Source: Natrarchaeobius chitinivorans (lineage in GTDB: Archaea > Halobacteriota > Halobacteria > Halobacteriales > Natrialbaceae). From it: a stretch of DNA of 64,000 nucleotides. Both the position numbers and the translations under genes were made by a program. The first letter of the stretch is position 1; each line of letters opens with the position of its first letter. Under the pieces are notes generated by a model, which did not search any database, was not told where the DNA came from, and saw only the letters and a list, made by a program, of their open reading frames with translations. Where the stretch lies: NCBI RefSeq assembly GCF_003841505.1, contig NZ_REGA01000018.1:31677-95676 (forward strand), read 5' to 3'. This document shows positions 36,059 to 45,025 of the stretch, one piece after another.

Positions 36059-36580
36059 TCAGCTAATCAGTCGCTGGCAGCTTCCACAGAGGTTCTCCTC
36101 TTTGATGTCGACTTCGCGAACAGTCGGCGAGAAGTTCATCACACAGCGGTTGTTGTCGCAGTGTTCGAGGCCGTAGGTGTGCCCGATCTCGTGGACGATT
36201 TCCTTGCGGACCCGGTTTTCGAAGATGTCGCTCGCGCTCTTGTTCGAGAAGCCCCCGTCGCTCGAGGTCTGCAGCCGGTAGGTCGAGACCACGCTGCCGC
36301 TGCCGTCGAGATAGGCGAGCCCGAACACGTAGTTTCGGCGCCGATAGAAGAGGTCGTGGGGTGTGATCGCGATGTTTTTCGCCCCGTTACCGACGCGTTC
36401 GGCGAGCTGGATGAACGTCTCGGCGGAGTACTGGTTCCGGCCGGAGTCGTACGCGCCGTTCGGGACTGGTTGTGAATCGCTCACCGAGACGTCGCAGTTG
36501 TAAACCGATCGCAGTGCCGAGGACGCCGCCCGCTTGACGTTTGCGGAGACGTTACCCACCGGCACGATGTCGACGAGCAT
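36059..36580 (-). CDS. amzA: Archaemetzincin (zinc metalloprotease)
   Basis: 173 residues. The extended zinc site HEIGHTYGLEHC (near 130-141) is followed by CVMNFS, which includes the Met-turn-like residue, and a later CGSC pair (near 165-168). This arrangement defines archaemetzincins, which hold a second structural zinc with these cysteines. The start is the ATG at 36580; the open frame continues far upstream into the UPF0146 gene on the other strand and is not coding there. It is divergent from UPF0146 with 69 bp between, a pairing also seen in other haloarchaea. Physiological substrates are unknown. Confidence 0.95.
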   Translation of the reverse strand: MLVDIVPVGNVSANVKRAASSALRSVYNCDVSVSDSQPVPNGAYDSGRNQYSAETFIQLAERVGNGAKNIAITPHDLFYRRRNYVFGLAYLDGSGSVVSTYRLQTSSDGGFSNKSASDIFENRVRKEIVHEIGHTYGLEHCDNNRCVMNFSPTVREVDIKEENLCGSCQRLIS

Positions 36581-36649
36581 GGCAACAGCTATGGTCGCGG
36601 ACGCTATAAACGTCCCGCCGTGTGTGACTCTCGCCGTCGATCTCCCGCA

Positions 36650-37027
36650 ATGATCGATTACCTCCGCGAGTACGACCGTCTCGTCGAAATCGGGATCGGC
36701 CGTCGAGCCGATCTGGCGGCGGCGCTCGCGAAAGCGGACGTTGCCGTCACCGCAACGGACGTCTACCCACGGGCGGTTCCCGACGGCGTCCGGTTCGTCC
36801 GCGACGACGTCGTCGATCCCGATCCAGACGTCTACGCGGACGCCGAGGCGGTGTACGCACGGAATTTGCCGCCCGAACTGCATCGACCGACACTCGAGGT
36901 CGCCCGCGAGGCCGACGCCACCCTGTACTTTACGACGCTCGGTGGTGACCAGCCCGCGATACCGGTCGAACGGAAGACGATTCGGGAGGGGACGCTGTAC
37001 GTGGCTCGCGCCGAGAGAAGGAGTTAA
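36650..37027 (+). CDS. UPF0146 family protein
   Basis: 125 residues. It looks like a minimal Rossmann fold: VEIGIGRRADLAAALAK (glycine loop), VTATDVYPRA (acidic strand), FVRDDVVDPDPDVY and AVYARNLPPELHRP. These are features of UPF0146, an archaeal family related to methyltransferases but lacking much of the usual C-terminal half. ATG 36650 is preferred over 36620. It precedes the membrane metalloprotease gene by 31 bp on the same strand, so the two are probably co-transcribed. Confidence 0.88.
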   Translation: MIDYLREYDRLVEIGIGRRADLAAALAKADVAVTATDVYPRAVPDGVRFVRDDVVDPDPDVYADAEAVYARNLPPELHRPTLEVAREADATLYFTTLGGDQPAIPVERKTIREGTLYVARAERRS

Positions 37028-37058
37028 CAGCGAGGGGGACGGTTTCGAATTACGATAC

Positions 37059-37700
37059 GTGGCAATCGAGATCCTCCCGATTCCGATCCTGTTCGCCATC
37101 GTCGTCGCGGTGCTCGCGCTCGCGATCGTCGGCATCGGAACGCTCTGTGCTGTCGCCGTTCGCCTGTTTACGGTCCCCGGCGTCGTCGTCCACGAGTTCG
37201 CCCACGCGAGCGCCTGTCGTCTCGTCGGCGTGCGCGTGCTCGAGGTCGTCTACTTCCAATTTGGCGATCCGGCGGGCTACGTCCGCCACGAGCAGCCACG
37301 GCGGTATCGCGAGGCGTTCGTCGTCAGCGTCGCCCCGTTTCTGGTCAATACGATCGTCGCGTTCGTCGCGTTTCTCGGGCTCGCGACGCTCGTCGCGGCC
37401 AGCGACGTCGCGTCACTCGGCGACGTTCGAACGATCTCGAGAGAACCCCTCGCTGTCGGGGCCGGCCTGGCGTGGCTCGGCCTCTCGGTCGGCATTCACG
37501 CGTTTCCGAGTACGGGTGACGCGGACGTCCTCTGGACGCGCTCGCGCCTCGAGTGGCGACGGTCACCGCTCGTCCTGCTCGGGTTGCCGGTCGTCGCCGT
37601 CATCTACGTGGCGAACGTCCTCTCGTGGCTGTGGGCGGACGTCCTCTACGCGCTCGGGTTGCTCGCACTCGCGTTCGCGCTCGTCGGCGTTCCGGTATAG
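37059..37700 (+). CDS. Membrane-embedded metalloprotease-like protein (M50-related)
   Basis: 213 residues with about five TM helices. VVVHEFAHASACRLVGV (near residues 43-59) holds the HExxH zinc motif inside a helix, followed by VVYFQFGDPAGYVRHE. The segment IHAFPSTGDADVLW near residue 150 is where M50-type enzymes place their second motif; it has an Asp suitable as third ligand. GTG 37059 is the best start, because no in-frame ATG lies between the UPF0146 stop and the first helix. The substrate is unknown. Confidence 0.78.
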   Translation: MAIEILPIPILFAIVVAVLALAIVGIGTLCAVAVRLFTVPGVVVHEFAHASACRLVGVRVLEVVYFQFGDPAGYVRHEQPRRYREAFVVSVAPFLVNTIVAFVAFLGLATLVAASDVASLGDVRTISREPLAVGAGLAWLGLSVGIHAFPSTGDADVLWTRSRLEWRRSPLVLLGLPVVAVIYVANVLSWLWADVLYALGLLALAFALVGVPV

Positions 37701-37874
37701 TAGCCACTGCACACCTGATCGCCAGACGGTTCGGCGATGGGTGTGTAACTCGTTTCAGTTGTTACTATTGTAGCCGACGTCGGCGAAACCGGACTCCTCC
37801 GAAAACTGTCGCGGGGTCGAAACCCCGCGACCGAAACCGACCGCCTTTATCTCTGTCGGCCCGTTCGTGGCGGT

Positions 37875-38750
37875 ATGCACGCAGACGCCGTCGTCCTCGA
37901 TATCGACGGAGTGCTCGTCGACGTCGCCGACTCCTACCGCCGGGCGATCGTCGACTCGATCGAGCACGTCTACGACCGCACGATTCGCAAAGAAGACATC
38001 CAGGAATTCAAAGATGCGGGCGGATTCAACAACGACTGGGAACTCACCTACGCCGCCGCGCTCTACGTCCTCGCGACGGGCGAGGGGTACGACGAGTCGA
38101 TCGACGAGTTCACCGACGCCATCGCGGTCGAGGGCGGCGGGCTCGAGGCCGCCGAAACGGTCGTCCGCGACCGGATCGGCGCGCGGGCGACACAGCGCAT
38201 CACCGACCGCTGGGACCGGGATCGATTGCGGGACATCTTCCAGCAACTCTACCTCGGCGCGGAACTCTATCGCGGTCTCGAGGGCGGCGAACCCGACCTC
38301 GAGACGCGGGGGTTCATCCACGACGAACCGGTGATACTCGACGGAGAGGGTCGCGACCGGCTGCTCGCGGAGTACGACGTCGGCGTCCTGACCGGTCGCC
38401 CCGAGGCCGAAGCCGAAATTGCACTGGACCGCGTCGGCCTCGACGAGGAGATTCCGGCCGACCACCGGTTCACGATGGACGACTGGGAGGAAGGAAAGCC
38501 GCATCCGCGAGCGCTGACGACGCTCGCCGAGCGGTTCGACGCCGACACCGTCGTCTTCGTCGGTGACACGCTCGACGACGTCCGAACGGCGGTCAACGCG
38601 TCGGAGGCGGATTCCGGGCGGACGTACCACGGCGTCGGCGTCCTGACCGGCGGGCTCACCGGCGAGGAGGGACGCCGGAAGTACGACGCCGAGGGTGCCG
38701 ACGCCGTTCTCGAGTCGATCAACGACCTTCCGGGCCGTCTCGAGTCCTGA
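37875..38750 (+). CDS. HAD-superfamily hydrolase (TIGR01548-type)
   Basis: 291 residues. Motif [17 protein letters not shown] begins at residue 9. A helical cap follows with the distinctive [17 protein letters not shown] segment. Motif II is [11 protein letters not shown], the Lys is in [10 protein letters not shown], and motif III is [12 protein letters not shown] near residue 232. The NNDWEL insert is typical of the archaeal/cyanobacterial TIGR01548 group, sometimes encoded near histidine genes. A TATA-like CCTTTATC at 37843-37850 fits a leaderless start. The phosphorylated substrate is not known. Confidence 0.88.
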   Translation: MHADAVVLDIDGVLVDVADSYRRAIVDSIEHVYDRTIRKEDIQEFKDAGGFNNDWELTYAAALYVLATGEGYDESIDEFTDAIAVEGGGLEAAETVVRDRIGARATQRITDRWDRDRLRDIFQQLYLGAELYRGLEGGEPDLETRGFIHDEPVILDGEGRDRLLAEYDVGVLTGRPEAEAEIALDRVGLDEEIPADHRFTMDDWEEGKPHPRALTTLAERFDADTVVFVGDTLDDVRTAVNASEADSGRTYHGVGVLTGGLTGEEGRRKYDAEGADAVLESINDLPGRLES

Positions 38751-38909
38751 CCGCCTCGAGCCCCGATTTTTCTCCCGCGTCTCGTGTGGTGTGGTCGACC
38801 TCGAGATCCGAACCGTCGGCGCGGGTCTCACCCGGCTGTCCGTCGAGCGTGCCGGCACGTTCGCCCGGCCGTTTTTTGCCAATCGGTGACATAGTGAGCG
38901 ACCGTTCCG

Positions 38910-40469
38910 ATGTCCGAATTTAGCCGTCACGACGACCTCCCCGGGGAACCGACGTCACCGTGGCTCGCCACCACGCTCGAGACCGCCGACGCCGACGACG
39001 GTCCGGCGCTCGAGGGAACAGAATCGGTAGACGTAGCGATCGTCGGTGCGGGGATTGCCGGGCTCTCGACGGCGATCTCGCTACGGGAACGCGGCGAGAC
39101 GGTGGCCGTACTCGAGCGCGACCGAGTGGCAACTGGCGTGACGGGCAAGACGACGGCGAAACTGACGAGCCAGCACGGCCTGATCTACGATCACCTGCGT
39201 CGGGAGTTCGGGCTACGACAGGCGAGTCAGTACGCGCGGGTTCAGGAGGATGCCATCGACGAGGTCGAGACGCGAATCGACGCGCTCGGAATCGACTGCG
39301 GGTTCGAGCGGGTTCCGTCGTACCTCTACGGCAACGACCCCGCGAAGATCGAACGGGAGGCAAACGCGGCGCGAGAAGCTGGACTCGAGGCGAGTTACGT
39401 CACCTCGGTCCCGCCGTTCGAGCGTGCGCAGGCGGCTGTCCGGTTCGACGATCAGGCGTGGTTTCACCCCCGGAAGTACCTGCTCGCGGTCGCAGACGAG
39501 TTGCGCGGCGACGACGGCGCGGCGGTCTACGAGGGAACGCGGGTCACCGACGTCGATCCCGGAGATCCCTGTCGCGTTCGCACGCAAGCGGGGAGCGTGA
39601 CGGCTCGACGGGTGGTCCTCGCGACCGGCTTTCCGATCCTCGATCGGGCCGGCTACTTCGCGCGGATGTACCCGAAGCGATCGTACGTCCTCGGATTGCG
39701 ACTGGACGGTCCACACCCGGAGGGGATGTACTATCGGCCGGGAGATAACTACCGGTCCGTTCGAACCCACCGCGACGAGGACGGGCGACTCCTGTTAGTC
39801 GGCGGCGAGAATCACAAGACCGGACAGGGAGGCTCGACCGCCGAGCGGTATCGACGCCTCCTCGAGTGGGCCCGAAGCCGGTTTTCCGTCGAATCGGTCG
39901 ACTACCGGTGGTCGACCCAGGATTACAAACCGGCGGACAGGGTGCCACTGGTCGGTCGCGCCGGTCCGGGAACGGAGACCATCTTCGTCGCGACCGGCTT
40001 TCGTGGCTGGGGGATGACCAACGGCGTGGCCGCCGGAACGCTGTTGGCCGATCTCGTCACCGGCGAGCGGCCGCCGGAACGCGATCTGTTCGATCCGCTG
40101 CGTTTCACGCCGAAGGCGTCACTTGGGGCCACGGTGACGGAAAACGCCGACGCCGCCAGCGAGTTCGCGACCGACTGGCTTCGAACGTTGCTCACTCCGG
40201 ATCCCCCCTCGCTCGAACGCGGCGAGGGCACGATCGTTCGCCGTGGCGGAGAACCGATCGCCTGTGCACGCGACGCGAACGGCGACCTCCACACGACGTC
40301 GGCCGTCTGTACGCACATGTACTGTCTTCTCGAGTGGAACGACGCGGAGTGTAGCTGGGACTGTCCGTGCCACGGCTCTCGATTTTCCCCCGACGGCGAC
40401 GTTCTCGAAGGACCGGCCACCGAGGACCTCCCGAATCGGGACGACGTGTCGGGTGGCGGTGACCAGTAG
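38910..40469 (+). CDS. FAD-dependent oxidoreductase with C-terminal Rieske domain
   Basis: 519 residues. The DAO-type N-terminal domain has the FAD loop VDVAIVGAGIAGLSTAISL (about 39-57) and VTGKTTAKLTSQHGLIYDHL, a segment shared by GlpO/DadA-like flavoproteins. FVATGFRGWGMTNGVAAG near residue 355 closes the flavin site. Residues 435-519 form a Rieske [2Fe-2S] domain: CTHMYC and CPCHGSRF supply two Cys and two His. The flavoprotein-Rieske fusion is a known family of unassigned substrate. The Rieske centre suggests electron transfer out of FAD. It stands alone between the HAD and membrane-protein genes. Confidence 0.92.
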   Translation: MSEFSRHDDLPGEPTSPWLATTLETADADDGPALEGTESVDVAIVGAGIAGLSTAISLRERGETVAVLERDRVATGVTGKTTAKLTSQHGLIYDHLRREFGLRQASQYARVQEDAIDEVETRIDALGIDCGFERVPSYLYGNDPAKIEREANAAREAGLEASYVTSVPPFERAQAAVRFDDQAWFHPRKYLLAVADELRGDDGAAVYEGTRVTDVDPGDPCRVRTQAGSVTARRVVLATGFPILDRAGYFARMYPKRSYVLGLRLDGPHPEGMYYRPGDNYRSVRTHRDEDGRLLLVGGENHKTGQGGSTAERYRRLLEWARSRFSVESVDYRWSTQDYKPADRVPLVGRAGPGTETIFVATGFRGWGMTNGVAAGTLLADLVTGERPPERDLFDPLRFTPKASLGATVTENADAASEFATDWLRTLLTPDPPSLERGEGTIVRRGGEPIACARDANGDLHTTSAVCTHMYCLLEWNDAECSWDCPCHGSRFSPDGDVLEGPATEDLPNRDDVSGGGDQ

Positions 40470-40549
40470 TCATGAGTGACGGCGTTTTCATCGCATCGGT
40501 ACCTATTTAGTTGCATGAATGGTTGGCGGGAGTAGTACGGTGTTATCGC

Positions 40550-41218
40550 GTGAGCAATACGGTCCGGACCCTCCGTGCGACCGCAGCGTCGATGCTCCTC
40601 GAGATCGGAGCGGCGATCGGAACGTTCGTCGGACTCTCCTGGTTCGGGGCCAACGCGGCCCTCGCCGTGGTTCGGGGAGTCGGGACCTCGCCGGCGGATG
40701 CCGGCGTTCCTGAGGAGGCGGTCTGGTTCGGCATCCTGGTGGCCGCATCGCTCGGAACGATCTGGCTCGAGCGAAGCGGCTATCGGACGATTCGGGCGAA
40801 TCCGGCGGGTGGCGGAGAGTTCGCCAGGCTGTCGGTGTGTTATCTTCCGGTTACGTTCCTCCCGGCGGGCTACGCGCTGTCGAGCGTCGTCGGGGGTTCG
40901 GGGCTGGTCGTCAACCTGTATCTGATCGCGTGCGTCCTGGTCGGTGGCTGGCTCTCGTTTTACGGCGGCCTCGAACGACTCGACGTCACGTCGGCGTACT
41001 TCGTCCGGACGTTTCTGCTCGTCTTCTGTTCGGCCGTTTTTCTCGCGGTCGCTGGCGTCCTGTTGCCCGTCTCGGACGTCCTCCGCGTCTTCGTTCGGAC
41101 CCCGGTTCTCGGCGGGGCGACTCTCGCCCTCTTCGCTCTTGCCGGCCAGATCCTCGTCCTGTTCGCCGGGTTCGGAATCGCGGTTCGCGATCCGACTCCC
41201 GTCCTCGATTGCCGATAG
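40550..41218 (+). CDS. Polytopic haloarchaeal membrane protein
   Basis: 222 residues with about six hydrophobic segments and no charged motif suggesting catalysis. The end (FGIAVRDPTPVLDCR) is hydrophilic. The start is uncertain: GTG 40550 (MSNTVRTLRATAAS) is plausible, and TTG starts at 40511 and 40523 are in the same frame. Codon use is normal for the window. I do not recognise the family. Confidence 0.7.
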   Translation: MSNTVRTLRATAASMLLEIGAAIGTFVGLSWFGANAALAVVRGVGTSPADAGVPEEAVWFGILVAASLGTIWLERSGYRTIRANPAGGGEFARLSVCYLPVTFLPAGYALSSVVGGSGLVVNLYLIACVLVGGWLSFYGGLERLDVTSAYFVRTFLLVFCSAVFLAVAGVLLPVSDVLRVFVRTPVLGGATLALFALAGQILVLFAGFGIAVRDPTPVLDCR

Positions 41219-41346
41219 TGACTACACCCCCACACGCCCGTCTGTCTCGCTGGGGTCCGGAGGTCCGAGACGCTCTCGCAGGCTCTCGGTCGTCGAGTGG
41301 CAGGTCCCGGTCGAACGTTCAAGCGTTCGCCCGTCGAACGACCGGC

Positions 41347-41604
41347 ATGACCCACACGACACTCGAAGATGTCGAGCGGAGTCTGGATCGCGCGACGGAA
41401 CTCGAGACGGCAGAGGCCGTCGCCGTGTTGCGGTCGGCACGAGAGGATCTGCGTGATCTCGGAACCGATCCCGACGTGGCCGAGGAACGTCGGCGGGCAC
41501 TCGAGAACCGGCTCGACCAGCGGATCCGAGAGGTGAAAAACCGCGACGCGTACGATAGCGGACTCGGATCCGCGATGAACCCGGACGAAGACGACGCTCC
41601 GTGA
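41347..41604 (+). CDS. Small acidic helical haloarchaeal protein
   Basis: 85 residues, almost entirely alpha-helical and charged (TLEDVERSLDRATELETAEA, ALENRLDQRIREVKN), with an acidic tail. No known motif; it could be a small structural or regulatory protein. ATG 41347 is chosen because residues before it in the open frame are Arg/Ser/Pro shadow sequence. The stop codon (41602-41604) sits in the first unit of a 49-bp repeat. Confidence 0.7.
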   Translation: MTHTTLEDVERSLDRATELETAEAVAVLRSAREDLRDLGTDPDVAEERRRALENRLDQRIREVKNRDAYDSGLGSAMNPDEDDAP

Positions 41605-41722
41605 GTCCGGATCACGCCGTCCTATCCGACAGCCAGGAGACGACGCCCCGTGAGCCCGGATCGCGCCGTCCAATCCGACGGCCAGGGCGAGTGACGCGAG
41701 TGCAGGGTGAGTGACGCGAGTG
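41599..41722. repeat. 49-bp and 20-bp tandem repeats at a stop codon
   Basis: A 49-bp unit starting CCGTGAG is present twice (41599-41647 and 41648-41696) with scattered mismatches; the TGA in unit 1 is the stop of the upstream gene. It is followed by GAGTGACGCGAGTG at 41689-41702 and again at 41709-41722, a 20-bp period. Confidence 0.88.
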
Positions 41723-41817
41723 GAGAGTCCACGCGACGGTCGGGACCGTCGCCGGACTCGCGGCGAAATCGGCCGCCCACCGACCCATTTATTCGGGTGC
41801 CATCCAGAGGTGTGTCT

Positions 41818-42486
41818 ATGCGTATCGCACTACTGGGCGGCACTGGCGACATCGGTGAAGGATTGGCGCTCCGGTTCGCGCGCGACACCGACCACGAGGT
41901 CCTCATCGGCTCTCGAGATCCGGAGAAAGCACGCGACGCGGTCGACGGCTACGAAACGGAACTCGACGAGCGGGGACACGAGGCGACGGTCAAGGGCTTC
42001 GCCAACGAGATGGCGGCAGACAGAGCCGACGTCGTAATCCTCTCGGTGCCGCCGTACTACGCCGGCGACACGGTCGAGGCCGTCGCGGACAGTCTCGACG
42101 ACGAGACGATCCTGGTCACTCCTGCGGTGGGGATGAAAGGCGACGAAGACGGAATGCACTATCACCCGCCAGGTGCGGGCAGCGTCAGCGAACTCGTCGC
42201 TCAGCGCGCTCCCGAGGCGGTTCCGGTCGTCGGCGCATACCACAACCTCGCGGCCGGAAAACTGGCCGATCTGGACGTCGAGTTCGACCTCGATACGCTC
42301 GTCGTCGGCGACAATCCGGACGCGAACGAGACGGTCCGAACGCTCACGAACGAGATCGATGGCCTTCGCGCCCTCGAGGCCGGCCCGCTTTCGAACGCCG
42401 CGGAGGTCGAAAGCGTCACGCCGCTCGTGATCAACATCGCGAAGTACAACGACGAGATGCACGACGTCGGCGTGAAGTGGGTGTAG
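41818..42486 (+). CDS. npdG: F420H2:NADP+ oxidoreductase (NADPH-dependent F420 reductase)
   Basis: 222 residues. The NADP loop MRIALLGGTGDIGEGLAL begins at residue 1 and GSRDPEKA (residues 31-38) selects the 2'-phosphate. VVILSVPPYYAGDTVEA and VGAYHNLAAGKLAD are F420-binding segments of the Fno/NpdG family. It passes hydride between coenzyme F420 and NADP. ATG 41818 gives the glycine loop at the very N-terminus as in the family. The short upstream gap carries the 49/20-bp repeats. Confidence 0.92.
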   Translation: MRIALLGGTGDIGEGLALRFARDTDHEVLIGSRDPEKARDAVDGYETELDERGHEATVKGFANEMAADRADVVILSVPPYYAGDTVEAVADSLDDETILVTPAVGMKGDEDGMHYHPPGAGSVSELVAQRAPEAVPVVGAYHNLAAGKLADLDVEFDLDTLVVGDNPDANETVRTLTNEIDGLRALEAGPLSNAAEVESVTPLVINIAKYNDEMHDVGVKWV

Positions 42487-42552
42487 CGGCCCGGAGTCGA
42501 TTCGAAGCCGACGCTATCCGGTCGCTCGCGGTCGAAAAACGAACAAACTGCG

Positions 42553-42822
42553 TTACGCGCCGGCGGACTCGAGTGCGTCTTCGATGTCCTCGCGCTGGGT
42601 GACGCCGACGAAGCGCTCGACGACGCCGTCGTCGTTCTCGATGACGAGCGTCGGCAGCGAGCGCACCTGGTACTCGTTTGCGACGTCCTGTTGTTCGTCG
42701 ACGTTGACCTTCTCGATCTCGAATCGGCCGTCCCAGTCGTCTTCGAGTTCCTCGAGGATGGGATCCTGGGTCTTGCAGGGGCCACACCAGTCCGCGTAGA
42801 AGTCCTTGAGCGTGACAGTCAT
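42553..42822 (-). CDS. Thioredoxin
   Basis: 89-residue thioredoxin fold. The active site is FYADWCGPCKTQDP, cis-Pro is in VRSLPTLVIEND, and the C-terminal helix is REDIEDALESAGA. The start at 42822 (MTVTLKDFYADWCGPC) gives a short form that omits the first strand and helix of E. coli thioredoxin; ATGs at 42831 or 42912 would lengthen it, but their residues do not resemble thioredoxin. It is convergent with npdG and divergent from the Sec61-beta gene. Confidence 0.92.
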   Translation of the reverse strand: MTVTLKDFYADWCGPCKTQDPILEELEDDWDGRFEIEKVNVDEQQDVANEYQVRSLPTLVIENDDGVVERFVGVTQREDIEDALESAGA

Positions 42823-42953
42823 ACGGTTCATCGACAGTTGCCACGCGCCGCGCATAAGGGTTTCCCACTTGCTCGCACGCCGTCGCTTCTGGGTGTCCGC
42901 CACCTCGGACAAACGTCGAAAGGTTTAGTTCGCCTCGGCCGGTAACACGTGGT

Positions 42954-43115
42954 ATGGATAAAGGACAGAACACCGGCGGATTGATGTCCAGTGCCGGACT
43001 CGTCCGGTACTTCGACGCTGAGGACTCGAACGCGATTCTCATCAACCCGAAGACGGTAATCGCGACGGGCGTCATGATCGGCGTTCTCGTGCAACTGCTG
43101 ACGTTCGTCGCGTAG
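42954..43115 (+). CDS. Preprotein translocase subunit Sec61-beta (SecG)
   Basis: 53 residues: [20 protein letters not shown], then [20 protein letters not shown], a single C-terminal TM helix (about 35-52) and a TAG stop. The SSAGLxRYFD and NP-K-T segments are diagnostic of the archaeal Sec61-beta subunit of the SecYE-beta translocon. AGGTTTAGTT at 42921-42930 is a likely TATA element for a leaderless start at the ATG. It is divergent from thioredoxin. Confidence 0.95.
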   Translation: MDKGQNTGGLMSSAGLVRYFDAEDSNAILINPKTVIATGVMIGVLVQLLTFVA

Positions 43116-43274
43116 TTTCTCGGTCCCGGCGGTTTCTCTGACTCGCGTTCGACAGCGACCGCCGTCTTTCGGCGACGGTCTCGACGGTCCGATTCGATTT
43201 CCTCGAGTGATGCCAGTCTCGCCGGACTTCGGGTCGGCCGAGTCCTCTATACGGAATCGGTGCGTACTGATCGT

Positions 43275-44132
43275 ATGACTACTCCTTCCGGATCGCTTCC
43301 GAACGAGACGCGTCTCGGCCGAACTGCGCTTCGAACGGCCGATCGGGCCGAACTGGTCGCGTTCTATCGCGACGTCGTCGGACTCGACGTTCTGTCGGAG
43401 AGCGGATCAACGACGAGCCTGGGGGTCGACGAAACGGTGTTGGTCGTGGTGATCTCGGACGAGGACGCTCGTCCGCGCGACCGTCGAGAGGCCGGTCTCT
43501 TTCACACCGCGTTCAGGGTCCCGGGACGCGCGGCGCTCGGGGACGCCCTCGCTCGGATCCGCGACCGCTGGCGACTCGAGGGGGCGAGCGACCACGGATT
43601 CAGCGAGGCGCTCTACCTCTCAGATCCGGACGGCAACGGCGTCGAAATCTACCGGGACCGGCCGCGCGCGGAGTGGCCACGAGCGGACGACGGGAGTTAC
43701 GTGGCACCGTCTGAACCCCTCGACCTCGATGGAATCGCGGCCGAGGTGGCGACCGAAGCGGCCTCGACGGCACCGCCGGAGACGGACGTCGGTCACGTCC
43801 ACCTCGAGGTGTCCTCGATCGACGCCGCTCGCGCGTTTTACGTGGAGGCGCTCGGATTCGACGCGATGATCACCAACGGGTCGTCGATGCTGTTCGTCTC
43901 GGCCGGCGGCTATCACCACCACGTCGGGTTGAATACCTGGAAGGGCCGAACGCAGTCCATAGCGGACGATTCGCGAGGGCTCGCGTGGTTCGAAGTCGTC
44001 GTCCCTGACGCGGCGGTCGCGACGATCCGCGAGCGACTCGAGAGCGAGGAGCTGCGAGAAACCGACGACGAACGCGGCTTCGCGGTCGCCGATCCGGACG
44101 GAATCGGGGTTCGAATCGTCTCCGGGGAGTAG
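43275..44132 (+). CDS. VOC-superfamily dioxygenase/glyoxalase-like protein
   Basis: 285 residues with two vicinal-oxygen-chelate modules. The first (about 15-130) has TALRTADRAELVAFYRDVVG, LFHTAFRVPG and FSEALYLSDPDGNGVEIYRD (metal-ligand Glu). The second (about 165-280) has GHVHLEVSSIDAARAFYVEA, GYHHHVGLNTWKG and WFEVVVPDAA. Type I extradiol dioxygenases and CatE-like proteins share this layout. ATG 43275 is preferred over 43260. The substrate is not determinable. Confidence 0.87.
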   Translation: MTTPSGSLPNETRLGRTALRTADRAELVAFYRDVVGLDVLSESGSTTSLGVDETVLVVVISDEDARPRDRREAGLFHTAFRVPGRAALGDALARIRDRWRLEGASDHGFSEALYLSDPDGNGVEIYRDRPRAEWPRADDGSYVAPSEPLDLDGIAAEVATEAASTAPPETDVGHVHLEVSSIDAARAFYVEALGFDAMITNGSSMLFVSAGGYHHHVGLNTWKGRTQSIADDSRGLAWFEVVVPDAAVATIRERLESEELRETDDERGFAVADPDGIGVRIVSGE

Positions 44133-44225
44133 TCGGTTCGTGGTACCAATCTCCCGGTCGTACCGGGGACGGCGCGGTCGTACCGTGACGCGTCATTTTT
44201 GAGGGGGGCATCCGTACTCGCGGCT

Positions 44226-44849
44226 ATGTCACTGACTGCGGGCGTCGTCGCCGTCCAGGGCGACGTCGAAGAACACGCCGACGCCATCGAACGGGCGGCT
44301 CGAGCCCGCGGCCGAGACGTCGACGTTCGCGAGATTAGAACGGCAGGAATCGTGCCCGACTGCGACCTGCTCGCGATGCCCGGCGGAGAGTCGACGACCA
44401 TCTCGCGGCTGGTCCACGGCGAAGGGATCGCCCCCGAAATTCGCGCTCACGTCGAGGCGAACAAACCGTTGCTCGCCACCTGTGCGGGGCTGATCGTCGC
44501 CTCGAGCGACGCGGGCGACGACCGGGTCGACGAACTCGGCGTCCTCGGTGCAACCGTCGAACGCAACGCGTTCGGGCGGCAGAAAGACAGCTTCGAGGCG
44601 CCGCTGTCGGTCGACGGGCTGGCCGACGACGAGCCGTATCCGGCGGTGTTCATCCGCGCGCCGGCCATCGCCGAAGTCGGCGACGCCGAGGTGCTCGCCT
44701 CGTGGGACGGACGGCCGGTCGCGGTTCGCGACGGCCCGGTCGTCGGCACCTCGTTTCATCCCGAACTGACTCCCGACAGTCGAATCCACGGGCTGACGTT
44801 CTTCGAAACCGACGCGGCGTCGGTTCCGGCTCTCGAGAAGTCGCCCTGA
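44226..44849 (+). CDS. pdxT: Pyridoxal 5'-phosphate synthase glutaminase subunit
   Basis: 207-residue class I glutaminase that supplies ammonia to PdxS for PLP synthesis. Motifs: AGVVAVQGDVEEHADAI, LAMPGGESTTI (oxyanion region), LLATCAGLIVAS (nucleophile Cys), and the His-Glu pair in GTSFHPELTPD. An insertion and acidic loops are usual for halophiles. ATG 44226 opens the first strand directly. pdxS is not in the window. A 22-bp tandem repeat lies about 75 bp downstream. Confidence 0.94.
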   Translation: MSLTAGVVAVQGDVEEHADAIERAARARGRDVDVREIRTAGIVPDCDLLAMPGGESTTISRLVHGEGIAPEIRAHVEANKPLLATCAGLIVASSDAGDDRVDELGVLGATVERNAFGRQKDSFEAPLSVDGLADDEPYPAVFIRAPAIAEVGDAEVLASWDGRPVAVRDGPVVGTSFHPELTPDSRIHGLTFFETDAASVPALEKSP

Positions 44850-44924
44850 TCCGCTCGAGATTCGGGCGGCCGTGCCTTCGAATCGGGGCCGCCAGGCGGC
44901 CGTGCATCCAGCCCGGACCTGTCG

Positions 44925-44990
44925 GAGAGCCATGTAGTCGCGGTCGGACATGCACGCACTCGCGACCGGATATGCATGCACTCGCGACCG
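44925..44990. repeat. 22-bp tandem array, 3 units
   Basis: Three 22-bp units start at 44925, 44947 and 44969. Units 2 and 3 share CACTCGCGACCG or its near copy; unit 1 is more diverged (GTCGCGGTCG). They lie between pdxT and the BFN-domain gene. Confidence 0.82.
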
Positions 44991-45025
44991 GACCTGTTTT
45001 CTCTCTCGCACGCGAGAGTAGGAAT

